DNA from: Marinobacter sp.
GTDB lineage: Bacteria > Pseudomonadota > Gammaproteobacteria > Pseudomonadales > Oleiphilaceae
Reading direction: 5' to 3'
Length of the DNA: 35,052 nt
NCBI RefSeq assembly: GCF_014859525.1
Contig: NZ_JACUUB010000030.1
Coordinates: 1-35,052, forward strand
This document shows, one piece after another, positions 1 to 7,768 of this stretch; the first letter of the stretch is position 1, and every line of letters begins with the position of its first letter. Below the pieces are notes generated by a model, which saw nothing but the letters and a program-made list of their open reading frames with translations, made no database searches and was not told the DNA's origin. The position numbers and the translations under genes were made by a program.

Positions 1-104
1 CCAAAGATTTCCTGAGAACCGACACGCCTCACGGCGCGACGTTTATGCTGCCGGCGTATCGGGAGACGGTGCTGGAGTTTATGGAGGAGGATCTCCAACG
101 GTGA
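1..104 (+). CDS. 3' end of an unidentified protein (C-terminal 33 residues)
   Basis: An open frame enters from the left edge and stops at the TGA at 102-104, giving 33 residues that end in EEDLQR. The tail contains a His-Gly pair followed by a hydrophobic stretch (PHGATFMLP). This would fit the end of an alpha/beta-hydrolase, where the catalytic histidine lies near the C-terminus, but the fragment is too short to assign. It converges on the ABC transporter genes, whose last stop is at 188. Seen: the frame and stop. Inferred: that it is a real gene, from uninterrupted reading and coding-like codon use. Confidence 0.5.
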   Translation, partial: KDFLRTDTPHGATFMLPAYRETVLEFMEEDLQR

Positions 105-136
105 AGGCAGCAGAACAGGAGGAGTAAAAATGGTCA

Positions 137-160
137 GGGGAGCGGGTCCAAGAACTCCCC
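137..160 (-). terminator. weak terminator-like hairpin after the ABC transporter operon
   Basis: A 6-bp GC stem (GGGGAG pairing with CTCCCC) closes a 12-nt loop. On the - strand a short U-rich stretch (from 125-131) follows after five other bases. It sits in the gap between two convergent genes, where a terminator is expected, but stem and U-tract are both weak. Confidence 0.3.
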
Positions 161-187
161 CAACCAGCACAACACTTTACATGGCTT

Positions 188-910
188 TTAGCGCACTTTT
201 GACAGGAACTTTTGGGTGAGCGGGTTCTGAGGATCGGTGATCACCTGCCGGGCTTCACCAATCTCGGCGATCACGCCTTGATGGAAATAGGCCACCCTGT
301 CAGACACGTCCCGGGCGAAGCCCATTTCATGTGTTACACAGATCATCGTCATGCCCTCTTCCGCCAACAGACGCAGAGTGTCCAAGACTTCACCGACCAA
401 CTCCGGGTCAAGTGCCGAGGTTACCTCGTCGAGCAACATGTAGTCCGGCTTCATGGCCAACGCTCTGGCAATAGCCAGTCGCTGCTGCTGGCCACCGGAC
501 ATCTTGGTGGGGTATACGTCCAGCTTGTCACCCAGGCCAACGTGCTCAAGCTCCTTTCGGGCAATCTCGATGGCTTCTTCCTTGCTCATCTTCTTGACGA
601 TACGGGGAGCCAGGGCGGCGTTTTCCAGGACAGTCATGTGAGGAAACGAGTTCCACTGCTGGAACACCATGCCTAGTTTCTGGCGCAGCTTGTCCTTGTT
701 GGTGACCTTTGCATGCACATTCACATCGTCAACAAGAATAGTACCTTTATTGATGGATTCGATGGCGTTGATGCAGTAAAGCAGGGTTGATTTACCGCTG
801 CCAGAGCCCCCTATCACGCTTAACACTTCACCTTTGTTCACATCCAGGCTGACGCCTTTCAGGACTTCAAGGTCTCCAAAAGATTTGTGGACATTCTGAA
901 CGCTTATCAT
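188..910 (-). CDS. polar amino acid ABC transporter, ATP-binding subunit
   Basis: A 240-residue ABC ATPase of the GlnQ/HisP/ArtP family, the usual length. It powers amino acid import at the inner face of the cytoplasmic membrane. Walker A is GGSGSGKST at residues 34-42. The Q-loop (FQQWNSFPHMTV), the signature MSGGQQQR, Walker B with DEVTSALDP, and the switch histidine in VTHEMGF are all visible. The residue after the catalytic Glu is Val rather than the more common Pro, a variant I believe occurs in part of this family. The ATG overlaps the end of the permease gene by 4 bases, which suggests translational coupling, and GAGAGG lies upstream. It is the last gene of a four-gene importer operon. 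The substrate cannot be read from the sequence. Confidence 0.93.
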   Translation of the reverse strand: MISVQNVHKSFGDLEVLKGVSLDVNKGEVLSVIGGSGSGKSTLLYCINAIESINKGTILVDDVNVHAKVTNKDKLRQKLGMVFQQWNSFPHMTVLENAALAPRIVKKMSKEEAIEIARKELEHVGLGDKLDVYPTKMSGGQQQRLAIARALAMKPDYMLLDEVTSALDPELVGEVLDTLRLLAEEGMTMICVTHEMGFARDVSDRVAYFHQGVIAEIGEARQVITDPQNPLTQKFLSKVR

Positions 911-1560
911 ATTGCCATTTTCCTCTCGACATACCGGCCATAGTAGGAAAGCGGGTACGAAATAATGAAGTAGAAGATACCGACACCGATCAAAATTTCG
1001 AGCGGCTGCTGGGTTCTCGAAATCAATTGCTCAGAGGTGCGCAACAGCTCCATGTAACCAATCACCGACACCAATGCCGAATCCTTGATAACGCTCAGCG
1101 ACACACCCAGCCAGGAGGGAAAAACCGCTCTAAGGCTGATCGGCAACCTTATGTGGTAGATGGTCTGCCAGTTGGACATGCCCAGTGAACGTGCGGCCGT
1201 TTGCATAGATGGGCTAACGCTCTCAAAGCCGCCGCGGAACACCTCACTCATAAACGCCATGGTGTAAAGGGACAGTACAATGGAACCTGCTACAAATGGC
1301 GCCAGCGGACTTCCCATCGCTCCCATGAGGGTGGAAAACAGAATCAACTGTATGATCAGAGGGACGCTCCGAAGCACGTCCAGCAGGCTGCCAAACAGGA
1401 CATTGACTACCTTATTACTCTCAGAGCGGATAAAACCCACGATCAACCCAAGTGCGGTACCAACAACGATTGCCAGAACCGAGATGATGATGGTGTTCCA
1501 GACACCGGTCAGGATCAGACCACTGTCGCTCCAGGAAAGGGGTGTGAATAACGAGCCCAT
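907..1560 (-). CDS. polar amino acid ABC transporter, permease subunit (HisM/GlnP family)
   Basis: A 217-residue inner-membrane permease with about five hydrophobic segments. It has the family's cytoplasmic coupling motif, seen here around SMQTAARSLGMSNWQTIYHIRLP, in the loop that contacts the ATPase. It begins with NTIIISVLAIVVGTALGLIVG, typical of the HEQRo/HisMQ family. The start ATG shares a base with the upstream permease stop (TGATG), and a GGGGGAG ribosome site lies about 5 bases before it. It should form a heterodimeric channel with the permease encoded just upstream. The pairing is inferred from operon structure, and the substrate is unknown. Confidence 0.92.
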   Translation of the reverse strand: MGSLFTPLSWSDSGLILTGVWNTIIISVLAIVVGTALGLIVGFIRSESNKVVNVLFGSLLDVLRSVPLIIQLILFSTLMGAMGSPLAPFVAGSIVLSLYTMAFMSEVFRGGFESVSPSMQTAARSLGMSNWQTIYHIRLPISLRAVFPSWLGVSLSVIKDSALVSVIGYMELLRTSEQLISRTQQPLEILIGVGIFYFIISYPLSYYGRYVERKMAI

Positions 1561-2225
1561 CAGATCTCCCCCCTGAACAGCCTGCGCGAAAGAAGCGATG
1601 AACCAAACAGAACCAGTTTGGTGAGGATGTAGTACATCACCGCCGCCACAATAAAGAACTCAAGGGTTCGGAACGACAGTGACTGCAAGCGCTGAGTGGT
1701 TCCGGACAACTCGCTCATACCCACGAGGATGCCCAAGGAGCTCATCAGGATAGACCAGACGAGTTGGTTGGTCATCGGATGATAGATACGCCGAAGCATC
1801 TGCGGCAGAATGATATGCCAGTATGACTGAAAACTGGTCATACCAAGGGATTTCGAAGCACTGTACTGGGTACTCGGAATTGATTGAAAGCCGCCGCGGA
1901 AGGTCTCGGCAAGGTAACCGGCGTTAATGAACACCAGGGCGCTCAGTACCGCAGCATAGGGGCTCAGGTGTATACCCAGTGCCCCCAGGCCAAAATAGGC
2001 CATATAGATCTGGAACAATGCTGGGGTGTTCCGGGCAATTTCCACCCAGACGGTGGCAACGTGGCAGAAGAATTTGGTGTTGTTCATCTTGGCAATCGCC
2101 AACAGAATGGCAATGACAATGCCTAGAAGCATAGCAAGCACGGAGACGTGCAGGGTAACAAAGGCGCCACTAAGTAACTCAGGCATATTCTGGAACACGA
2201 CGTTCCAATGAAATCTGTAGTCCAT
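1560..2225 (-). CDS. polar amino acid ABC transporter, permease subunit (HisQ family)
   Basis: A 221-residue inner-membrane permease, homologous in layout to its downstream partner. It has an N-terminal segment LHVSVLAMLLGIVIAILLAI and a coupling motif around YSASKSLGMTSFQSYWHIILP. The ATG at 2223-2225 has AAGG very close upstream, so the ribosome site is not textbook. It lies downstream of a stable hairpin that separates it from the binding-protein gene, and it is probably made in lower amounts than that protein. Both permeases carry ETFRGG/EVFRGG-type motifs usual for polar amino acid uptake permeases. Confidence 0.92.
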   Translation of the reverse strand: MDYRFHWNVVFQNMPELLSGAFVTLHVSVLAMLLGIVIAILLAIAKMNNTKFFCHVATVWVEIARNTPALFQIYMAYFGLGALGIHLSPYAAVLSALVFINAGYLAETFRGGFQSIPSTQYSASKSLGMTSFQSYWHIILPQMLRRIYHPMTNQLVWSILMSSLGILVGMSELSGTTQRLQSLSFRTLEFFIVAAVMYYILTKLVLFGSSLLSRRLFRGEI

Positions 2226-2294
2226 ACCTTGGCCATTTTATTGCAATGGAAGGGGGCTCGACTAACGCTAACGGATAGCTGCGATAGGGCATTG

Positions 2295-2329
2295 TGGCCA
2301 GGCCGCGGGAGGAACCCGCACCCTGGCCA
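2295..2329 (-). promoter_or_regulatory. intercistronic hairpin between binding-protein and permease genes
   Basis: An 8-bp outer stem (TGGCCAGG with CCTGGCCA), a 2x2 internal loop, a 5-bp inner stem (GCGGG with CCCGC) and a 5-nt loop. No U-tract follows on the - strand. The position, just after a periplasmic binding-protein gene and before its permeases, matches known hairpins that protect the upstream message from 3' decay or cause partial termination. Such hairpins yield more binding protein than membrane subunits. The role is inferred. Confidence 0.7.
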
Positions 2330-2377
2330 GAGCAGCAACCGAGCGACTCAACTGCCCGGTAGTTGCGGTTTTAGCGC

Positions 2378-3196
2378 TTACTTATTGTCTCTCAGAGACT
2401 GGATCAGATCGGCCGGGGCGTCCGTGCCAAAGTGCTTGTTATAGGCCGTATTCATATTGCCATCCCGGATCTGGCGGACCAGGAACAGATTCAGATAGTT
2501 GATCCAGGCCGTTTCATCACGCTTGGCGATAATGCCCACTACGTCGTCATAATTGGGCACATAAGGGCCAGCCACAAATTCTGCAAACTCTTTGCTGCGA
2601 AGCTTGGTGGCGATATTGGTGTTGGTCGAAATGATGGCATCCACTTTACCTTGATACAGCCCAAGGTATGCGTCGTTCTCGGACCTGAATGAGGTGTAGT
2701 TGCTCTTGCCCCAACCTTGTTGCTCGGCGTAGGCCAGGTATTCTGTTTCGTAAGTTGTGCCGAGGGCCGCGCCCACCTTCAGGTTCTTCAGGTCATCAAA
2801 GGAATTAATGTTCTTGTCTTCGTGGGCAATCACCTGGAACTTGAATACAAAGTATGGATAGGTGAAGCCTACGGTCTTGGCGCGCTCAAGGGTGTCGGAG
2901 GTGGACCCGATAACCACATCGGTCTTTCCGGAGATCAGTGAGGGAATACGCTCGCCCCAGGTCAGATTAAGAACATTGACGTTAACACCCATGGCTTCGC
3001 CAAGGTCGTTACAATAATCCACATCAAAACCGGCGGGATTGTTGTTCCCGTCAAAGTATCCCATTGGTGGGAAGTCAAGAACGACTCCACAGTTCAACGT
3101 ACCGCGTTGAATAACAGTATCCAGTTGATCAGCCGACGCGTTAACAGATGACAGCGCCGCACAGGCAAATACCAGCGTTGCAAGTTTTCGAATCAT
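2378..3196 (-). CDS. amino acid ABC transporter, periplasmic substrate-binding protein
   Basis: A 272-residue bacterial extracellular solute-binding protein of family 3. The start is placed at the ATG at 3196 because MIRKLATLVFACAALSSVNASA is a typical Sec signal peptide with cleavage after ASA, and AAGAGAA lies about 6 bases upstream. A longer reading to 3241 would add 15 polar residues before the signal and is unlikely. The mature protein opens with DTVIQRGTLNCGVV and has the family pattern GFDVDYCNDLGEAMG followed by PSLISGKTDVVIGSTSDTLER. It delivers ligand in the periplasm to the membrane complex encoded downstream. The ligand is unidentified; the fold suggests a polar or acidic amino acid. 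Confidence 0.92.
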   Translation of the reverse strand: MIRKLATLVFACAALSSVNASADQLDTVIQRGTLNCGVVLDFPPMGYFDGNNNPAGFDVDYCNDLGEAMGVNVNVLNLTWGERIPSLISGKTDVVIGSTSDTLERAKTVGFTYPYFVFKFQVIAHEDKNINSFDDLKNLKVGAALGTTYETEYLAYAEQQGWGKSNYTSFRSENDAYLGLYQGKVDAIISTNTNIATKLRSKEFAEFVAGPYVPNYDDVVGIIAKRDETAWINYLNLFLVRQIRDGNMNTAYNKHFGTDAPADLIQSLRDNK

Positions 3197-3338
3197 TGTA
3201 TTTTCTCTTGTTTTTTTCGTGGCTTTTATTGGTGTTATCAATGCGCTTGAGCATCACAGACTGGATGCAAAGTGCATATTTTTACATTAGCGCAGAAGCA
3301 TTAGTCTGATCGACCAAAATCTAAACTTTTCTAGTGAT

Positions 3339-3474
3339 TTTTCCTGAAATTTACCGCCAAAAAAAGATTATCGACAGCCATCGCCCCAAAACCCAGTCAA
3401 TATGCTCGCAAACTGGCTCCTTTCTTTTTTCTTAACGCAATGATTTTATGAAACTTTTTCGGCTTTCAGGAAAA
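3339..3474. repeat. 11-bp inverted repeat in the AT-rich region upstream of the binding-protein gene
   Basis: TTTTCCTGAAA at 3339-3349 and its exact reverse complement at 3464-3474 flank 114 bp of AT-rich DNA. They lie in the 390-bp gap between the transporter operon and pnp. The gap must hold the transporter promoter (- strand) and holds the pnp terminator. I could not identify a convincing -35/-10 pair for the transporter. The repeat might be a pair of operator half-sites; this is speculative. Confidence 0.4.
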
Positions 3475-3529
3475 TAGACTATGTTCAGCCGCCCAAAGAG
3501 CGGGCTAATACTCCCTATACTCCCTAAAC

Positions 3530-3564
3530 AAAAAACCCGCCAAACCAAAGGTAAGGCGGGTTTT
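3530..3564 (-). terminator. Rho-independent terminator of pnp
   Basis: On the - strand, AAAACCCGCC pairs with GGCGGGTTTT around a 13-nt loop and is followed by a run of T. The hairpin begins 24 bases after the pnp stop. It should end the long rimP-to-pnp message. Confidence 0.9.
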
Positions 3565-3587
3565 CTCACTACTGACTAACTGAAAGA

Positions 3588-5708
3588 TCAGTCAGCGAAG
3601 TCAGTCGGCTGCTCGCCTTCCTTAACTTCCTTCATGGACAGCTTAACGCGGCCACGGTTGTCCACGTCCAGTACCTTGACCAGAACTTCCTGACCTTCGC
3701 TCAGCTCGTCAGTCACGTTCTCGATACGGCGATCAGAGATCTGGGAAATGTGCACCAGACCATCCTTGCCAGGCAAGATGTTAACGAACGCACCAAACTC
3801 TACAATCCGCTCAACGCGGCCTTTGTATAGCGCACCCACTTCGATCTCGGCAGTAATTTCCTTCACGCGGTTCATTGCAGCTTGTGCAGCGGCTGCGTTA
3901 TCCGCGTAAATCTTCACATTACCGTCGTCGTCCAGATCAATAGATGCGCCGGTTTCGTCACAGATAGAACGGATCACAGAACCGCCCTTACCGATAACGT
4001 CACGGATCTTGTCCGGATGGATCTTGATGGTGGTGATGCTCGGTGCGCGGTCAGACAGCTCGGCACGCGGCTCGGAGATCACCTTGTTCATTTCACCGAG
4101 AATGTGCAGGCGGGCTGCGTGAGCCTGCTCAAGAGCCAGCTCCATGATTTCGTCGGTGATGCCGTTGATCTTGATATCCATCTGCAGAGCGGTGATGCCA
4201 TCTCTGGTACCGGCAACTTTGAAGTCCATGTCGCCCAGGTGATCTTCGTCACCCAGGATGTCGGTCAGGATAGCGAAATTGTCGCCTTCCTTAACCAGAC
4301 CCATGGCGATACCAGCAACCGGTGCCTTGATCGGCACACCTGCGTCCATCAACGCCAGACTGGAACCACAAACCGATGCCATAGAGCTGGAACCGTTGGA
4401 TTCGGTAATCTCGGATACCGCACGAATGGCGTACGGGAATTCCTCAAGAGTCGGCATAACCGCCAACACACCACGCTTGGCCAGGCGACCATGACCCACT
4501 TCACGACGACCCGGAGTACCAACACGGCCAGCTTCACCAACGGAGTACGGAGGGAAGTTATAGTGGAACAGGAACGGGTCTTTGCGCTCACCTTCCAGGG
4601 CGTCGATGATCTGAACGTCACGAGTGGTGCCGAGCGTAGCCGTTACGATAGCCTGGGTTTCACCACGGGTGAACAGCGCAGAACCATGAACGGACGGCAG
4701 GATGCCCACTTCCACTTCAATCGGGCGCACGGTCTTGTTGTCACGACCATCAATACGCGGCTTGCCATCGATAACCTGCTGGCGAACCACGGACTTCTCA
4801 ACTTTACCGAAGTATTTCTTGACCAGCTCTGCAGAAGGCTTACCTTCCTCGTCACCGGCCAGTTTCTCAACAATGCCGGCCTTGATCTCACCCAGGCGGG
4901 TGTAACGGGCCATCTTGTCGCGGATGGCGTAAGCTTCTTCGATGGCGCCACCAAACTCTGACTTGATGGCGTTCAGCAGTTCGTTGTCAACTTGCTCTGG
5001 CTGCCAATCCCAACGGGGCTTGCCGTTTTCGGCCGCGAATTCCTTGATGGCTGTTACCGCAGTCTGCATTTCTTGATGAGCAAACAAAACGCCGCCCAGC
5101 ATCTGATCTTCAGACAAGCCTTTGGCTTCGGACTCAACCATCAGCACCGCGTCCTCAGTACCCGCAACCACCATGTCCAGCATGGAGGTTTGCAGCTCTT
5201 CAAACGTCGGGTTCAGGAAGTAACCTTTGTCGTTGGTGAAGCCAACGCGGGCGGCACCGATCGGGCCGTCAAACGGGATACCAGAAACGGCCAGCGCCGC
5301 CGACGCCGCGAGCATGGCTGCGATGTCCGGATCGTGGTTCTTGTTCGCCGACATAACGGTCAGGATGACCTGAACTTCGTTCATGAAACCGTTCGGGAAC
5401 AGCGGACGGATCGGACGGTCGATCAGGCGCGAGGTCAGCGTCTCTTTCTCGGACGGACGGCCTTCACGCTTGAAAAAACCACCTGGAATTTTGCCCGCGG
5501 CGTAGGTTTTTTCGAAGTAGTTAACGGTCAGCGGGAAGAAAGGCTGACCCGGCTTGGCGTCTTTGGCACCCACAACGGTGCCCAATACAGAGGTGTCACC
5601 GGTCGTTACCAGAACAGAACCTGTTGCCTGACGAGCAACACGGCCAGTTTCCAGAGTGAAGGTTTCGCCACCCATTTCAAACGTTTTCTTACGTGGTTGC
5701 AGATCCAC
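3588..5708 (-). CDS. pnp: polyribonucleotide nucleotidyltransferase (PNPase)
   Basis: A 706-residue protein of the usual length. PNPase degrades RNA 3' to 5' by phosphorolysis and joins the degradosome. Two RNase PH-like halves flank an alpha-helical linker. The second half carries the catalytic-site stretch GDEDHLGD (Asp487 and Asp493). A KH domain follows, with GKGG at 573-576, then an S1 domain at about 624-692 ([26 protein letters not shown], read in two parts). The start is a GTG at 5706-5708 with CAGGAG about 7 bases upstream; no ATG fits better. It is the last gene of the cluster, behind a 359-bp structured leader and before a strong terminator. Family members repress their own synthesis through RNase III cleavage of the leader. 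Confidence 0.97.
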   Translation of the reverse strand: MDLQPRKKTFEMGGETFTLETGRVARQATGSVLVTTGDTSVLGTVVGAKDAKPGQPFFPLTVNYFEKTYAAGKIPGGFFKREGRPSEKETLTSRLIDRPIRPLFPNGFMNEVQVILTVMSANKNHDPDIAAMLAASAALAVSGIPFDGPIGAARVGFTNDKGYFLNPTFEELQTSMLDMVVAGTEDAVLMVESEAKGLSEDQMLGGVLFAHQEMQTAVTAIKEFAAENGKPRWDWQPEQVDNELLNAIKSEFGGAIEEAYAIRDKMARYTRLGEIKAGIVEKLAGDEEGKPSAELVKKYFGKVEKSVVRQQVIDGKPRIDGRDNKTVRPIEVEVGILPSVHGSALFTRGETQAIVTATLGTTRDVQIIDALEGERKDPFLFHYNFPPYSVGEAGRVGTPGRREVGHGRLAKRGVLAVMPTLEEFPYAIRAVSEITESNGSSSMASVCGSSLALMDAGVPIKAPVAGIAMGLVKEGDNFAILTDILGDEDHLGDMDFKVAGTRDGITALQMDIKINGITDEIMELALEQAHAARLHILGEMNKVISEPRAELSDRAPSITTIKIHPDKIRDVIGKGGSVIRSICDETGASIDLDDDGNVKIYADNAAAAQAAMNRVKEITAEIEVGALYKGRVERIVEFGAFVNILPGKDGLVHISQISDRRIENVTDELSEGQEVLVKVLDVDNRGRVKLSMKEVKEGEQPTDFAD

Positions 5709-5827
5709 TATTAACTCCTGCTATTCGACTGTTAATACAGGGCCAGATGACCCATTCATCCGTACCCGGATTCCATCAAAACCGCAGCAGCTTGATCTGT
5801 GAACCGAAAGCCAACCTGTCTGAAAGC

Positions 5828-5901
5828 TAACAGGCTGTTGCAAAACCCCGGTAAGGCACGCAGCTTTTGCTACTGCACCCGGGCTTTTCAACAACCTGCT
5901 A
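5828..5901 (-). promoter_or_regulatory. long imperfect hairpin in the pnp leader (candidate RNase III/PNPase autoregulation site)
   Basis: The arms at 5828-5851 and 5878-5901 pair along about 20 bases with a few mismatches or bulges (core CAGG-TGTTG and AAAA-CCCGG). A smaller GCAG/CTGC stem sits inside. The structure lies about 120 bases upstream of the pnp start in the 359-bp gap after rpsO. In E. coli an RNase III-cleaved duplex in the same gap lets PNPase destabilise its own message; an equivalent role here is inferred. No other gene is visible in 5709-6067, and I saw no confident -35/-10 pair. Confidence 0.65.
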
Positions 5902-6020
5902 TCAATTTCAGCTTTCCATTACGACAGGGAAAATCCTTCGGTGTCACTGACAAATCAACTGCAGCAATTCGCTCTCTGGCTTCCCCAAACGGGCAAGCTC
6001 AGACAGCGGGAGAGAAGCTC

Positions 6021-6048
6021 GGCTGGCCCGGTTTATTCCGGGCCAGCC
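6021..6048 (-). terminator. strong hairpin directly after rpsO
   Basis: A perfect 11-bp GC-rich stem (GGCTGGCCCGG with its complement) encloses a 6-nt loop, beginning 19 bases past the rpsO stop. There is no clean U-tract after it on the - strand. It may therefore be a partial terminator or a 3' stabiliser of rpsO mRNA, letting some transcripts reach pnp. Confidence 0.65.
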
Positions 6049-6067
6049 TTCAGGTCGTTAAACCGGA

Positions 6068-6337
6068 TTAGCGACGCAGACCCAGACGCTTGATCAGCTC
6101 AAGGTAACGGTCAGCGTTTTTGCGCTTGAGGTAGTCCAGCAGTTTACGACGCTGGTTTACCATCCGGATCAAGCCACGGCGGGAATGGTGATCCTGCTTG
6201 TTGGCCTTGAAGTGATCCTGCAGCTTGTTGATGTTAGCGCTCAGCAGTGCCACCTGAACTTCAGGGGAACCGGTATCGCCATCAGCTTGCTGATAATCAT
6301 TAACGATCTGTGCTTTCTCATTGGCAGAAAGAGCCAT
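6068..6337 (-). CDS. rpsO: 30S ribosomal protein S15
   Basis: An 89-residue S15 of exactly the usual length. It is an early-binding small-subunit protein that contacts 16S rRNA near the central domain junction. The start is the ATG at 6337 ([12 protein letters not shown]), because an earlier in-frame ATG overlaps the ribosome site AGGTG itself. Conserved S15 features include [21 protein letters not shown], the HHSRRGL loop and the basic end [13 protein letters not shown]. It lies 79 bases after truB and is followed by a strong hairpin and then pnp, the conserved gammaproteobacterial order. Confidence 0.98.
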   Translation of the reverse strand: MALSANEKAQIVNDYQQADGDTGSPEVQVALLSANINKLQDHFKANKQDHHSRRGLIRMVNQRRKLLDYLKRKNADRYLELIKRLGLRR

Positions 6338-6416
6338 ATTACACCTCATTGGTTGCGATGCTGATAAATCCGGCCGAACCGCGCATCTCTACAGCCCGGC
6401 TACTCCACGACGGGTA

Positions 6417-7340
6417 TTACCCGCCGCTGTTCTTTACCAGACGGCGCGGCACCAAATTGGTGTCTTCGCCCTCGGGTACAGCTTCTACCAACCCAACAAA
6501 GGAATGATCGCCGTAGATACGCACGAAACCTTCAAAAGGCTGTCCTGATATTCTAACCGGTTGTCCGTTCAATATCGATACCAGCGGCGAGCCGCCCAAC
6601 CGGTGCTCCGGGAACATGGTCAGCGCACTCTCTGGCGGCAACAGCAGCCCGTCCAGGCTTTCTCCACTTTCCCGCATGGCCTCGAGCACAGTGACATCGT
6701 GGGCTTGCGACAGATCATAACCGGAGGCCATAGTCCGCCTCAGTGCAACGACGTGAGCGCCACAACCCAGGGCCTCACCGATATCTTCAACCAGTGAGCG
6801 TATGTACGTACCCTTGGTGCAGGTAACAGCCATATCCAGCTCATTGTCGCGAACGGCCAGCAGTTTGAGCTCATAGATGGTCACCGGACGTGCGGGACGA
6901 TCAACCTCAATGCCTTGTCGGGCGTACTCATACAGAGGTTTGCCCTGATGCTTGAGCGCCGAATACATCGATGGAACCTGCTGGATATCTCCGCGAAAGT
7001 TCTCAAGCACCGCTTCGAGCTGAGCTTCCGTCAATACCGGCACCGGTTTCTCTTCAACCACGGCACCTTCGCTGTCACCTGTTTCCGTCCGTACGCCCAG
7101 GCGCGCGGTGGTGATGTACGCCTTGTCACTGTCCAGCATCATCTGGGAGAACTTGGTGGCTTCACCAAAGCACAGCGGCAGAACGCCGGTTGCGAGGGGG
7201 TCAAGCGCGCCGGTATGGCCCGCTTTAGCGGCACCATACAGGCGCTTGATCTGCTGAAGAATACCGTTCGAGGTAACACCCACTGGCTTGTCGATCACCA
7301 GGATGCCATTTACATCACGGCCTTTGCGTCGACGACTCAA
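6417..7340 (-). CDS. truB: tRNA pseudouridine-55 synthase TruB
   Basis: A 307-residue enzyme that makes pseudouridine 55 in the T-loop of tRNAs. The catalytic motif [15 protein letters not shown] places the nucleophilic Asp at residue 47, and the N-terminus [19 protein letters not shown] matches the family. The start is TTG at 7338-7340, overlapping the rbfA stop (TTGA) with CGGAG 8 bases upstream; no nearby ATG fits. The 4-base overlap points to translational coupling with rbfA. The C-terminal half resembles the TruB C-terminal/PUA-like region. Confidence 0.96.
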   Translation of the reverse strand: MSRRRKGRDVNGILVIDKPVGVTSNGILQQIKRLYGAAKAGHTGALDPLATGVLPLCFGEATKFSQMMLDSDKAYITTARLGVRTETGDSEGAVVEEKPVPVLTEAQLEAVLENFRGDIQQVPSMYSALKHQGKPLYEYARQGIEVDRPARPVTIYELKLLAVRDNELDMAVTCTKGTYIRSLVEDIGEALGCGAHVVALRRTMASGYDLSQAHDVTVLEAMRESGESLDGLLLPPESALTMFPEHRLGGSPLVSILNGQPVRISGQPFEGFVRIYGDHSFVGLVEAVPEGEDTNLVPRRLVKNSGG

Positions 7341-7768
7341 GCGTCACGCTCCGGGTTATCGGAAACAGGGTCTTCATTGTCGTCCCGAGGCACCGATGGT
7401 TGATCACCAACGGCCTGCCGGATAAGACGATCCATTTTCCGACTCTGATTGAGCAGGCTGTCAAAATGAAAGCGCAGATGAGGCACTACCCGTAGCTTCA
7501 TAGCCCGCCCGACCTGGCCGCGCAAAAAACCGGAGGCCTTGTTCAGCGCAGACAAAGAGTCTTGGACGGCAGGTGACTGCTCCGTGAGTTCATCAGTGGA
7601 CAGCAACGACACGTAGATGTCGGCATAACCCAGGTCACGACTTACCTTGACGGCGTTCACTGTGACCATTCCAACGCGAGGATCTTTCACCTCGCGCTGG
7701 ATGAGCTGGGCCAGTTCGCGTTGCATTTGATCACCAATGCGATCTATGCGACTGAATTCCCGTGCCAT
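7337..7768 (-). CDS. rbfA: 30S ribosome-binding factor A
   Basis: A 143-residue KH-fold factor that binds late 30S precursors and helps mature the 5' end of 16S rRNA; it is needed for growth in the cold in E. coli. The N-terminus ([21 protein letters not shown]) and the central block [26 protein letters not shown] (read in parts) are diagnostic. The C-terminal tail is charged and variable ([15 protein letters not shown]). Its ATG shares a base with the infB stop and its stop overlaps the truB start, so the three genes are translated in tandem. Confidence 0.96.
   Translation of the reverse strand: MAREFSRIDRIGDQMQRELAQLIQREVKDPRVGMVTVNAVKVSRDLGYADIYVSLLSTDELTEQSPAVQDSLSALNKASGFLRGQVGRAMKLRVVPHLRFHFDSLLNQSRKMDRLIRQAVGDQPSVPRDDNEDPVSDNPERDA

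Noticed and set aside
3250..3290. Possible sigma-54 promoter before the binding-protein gene
   Set aside because: The GC dinucleotides are 7 bp rather than the required 10 bp apart, and the GG of the -24 element is missing.
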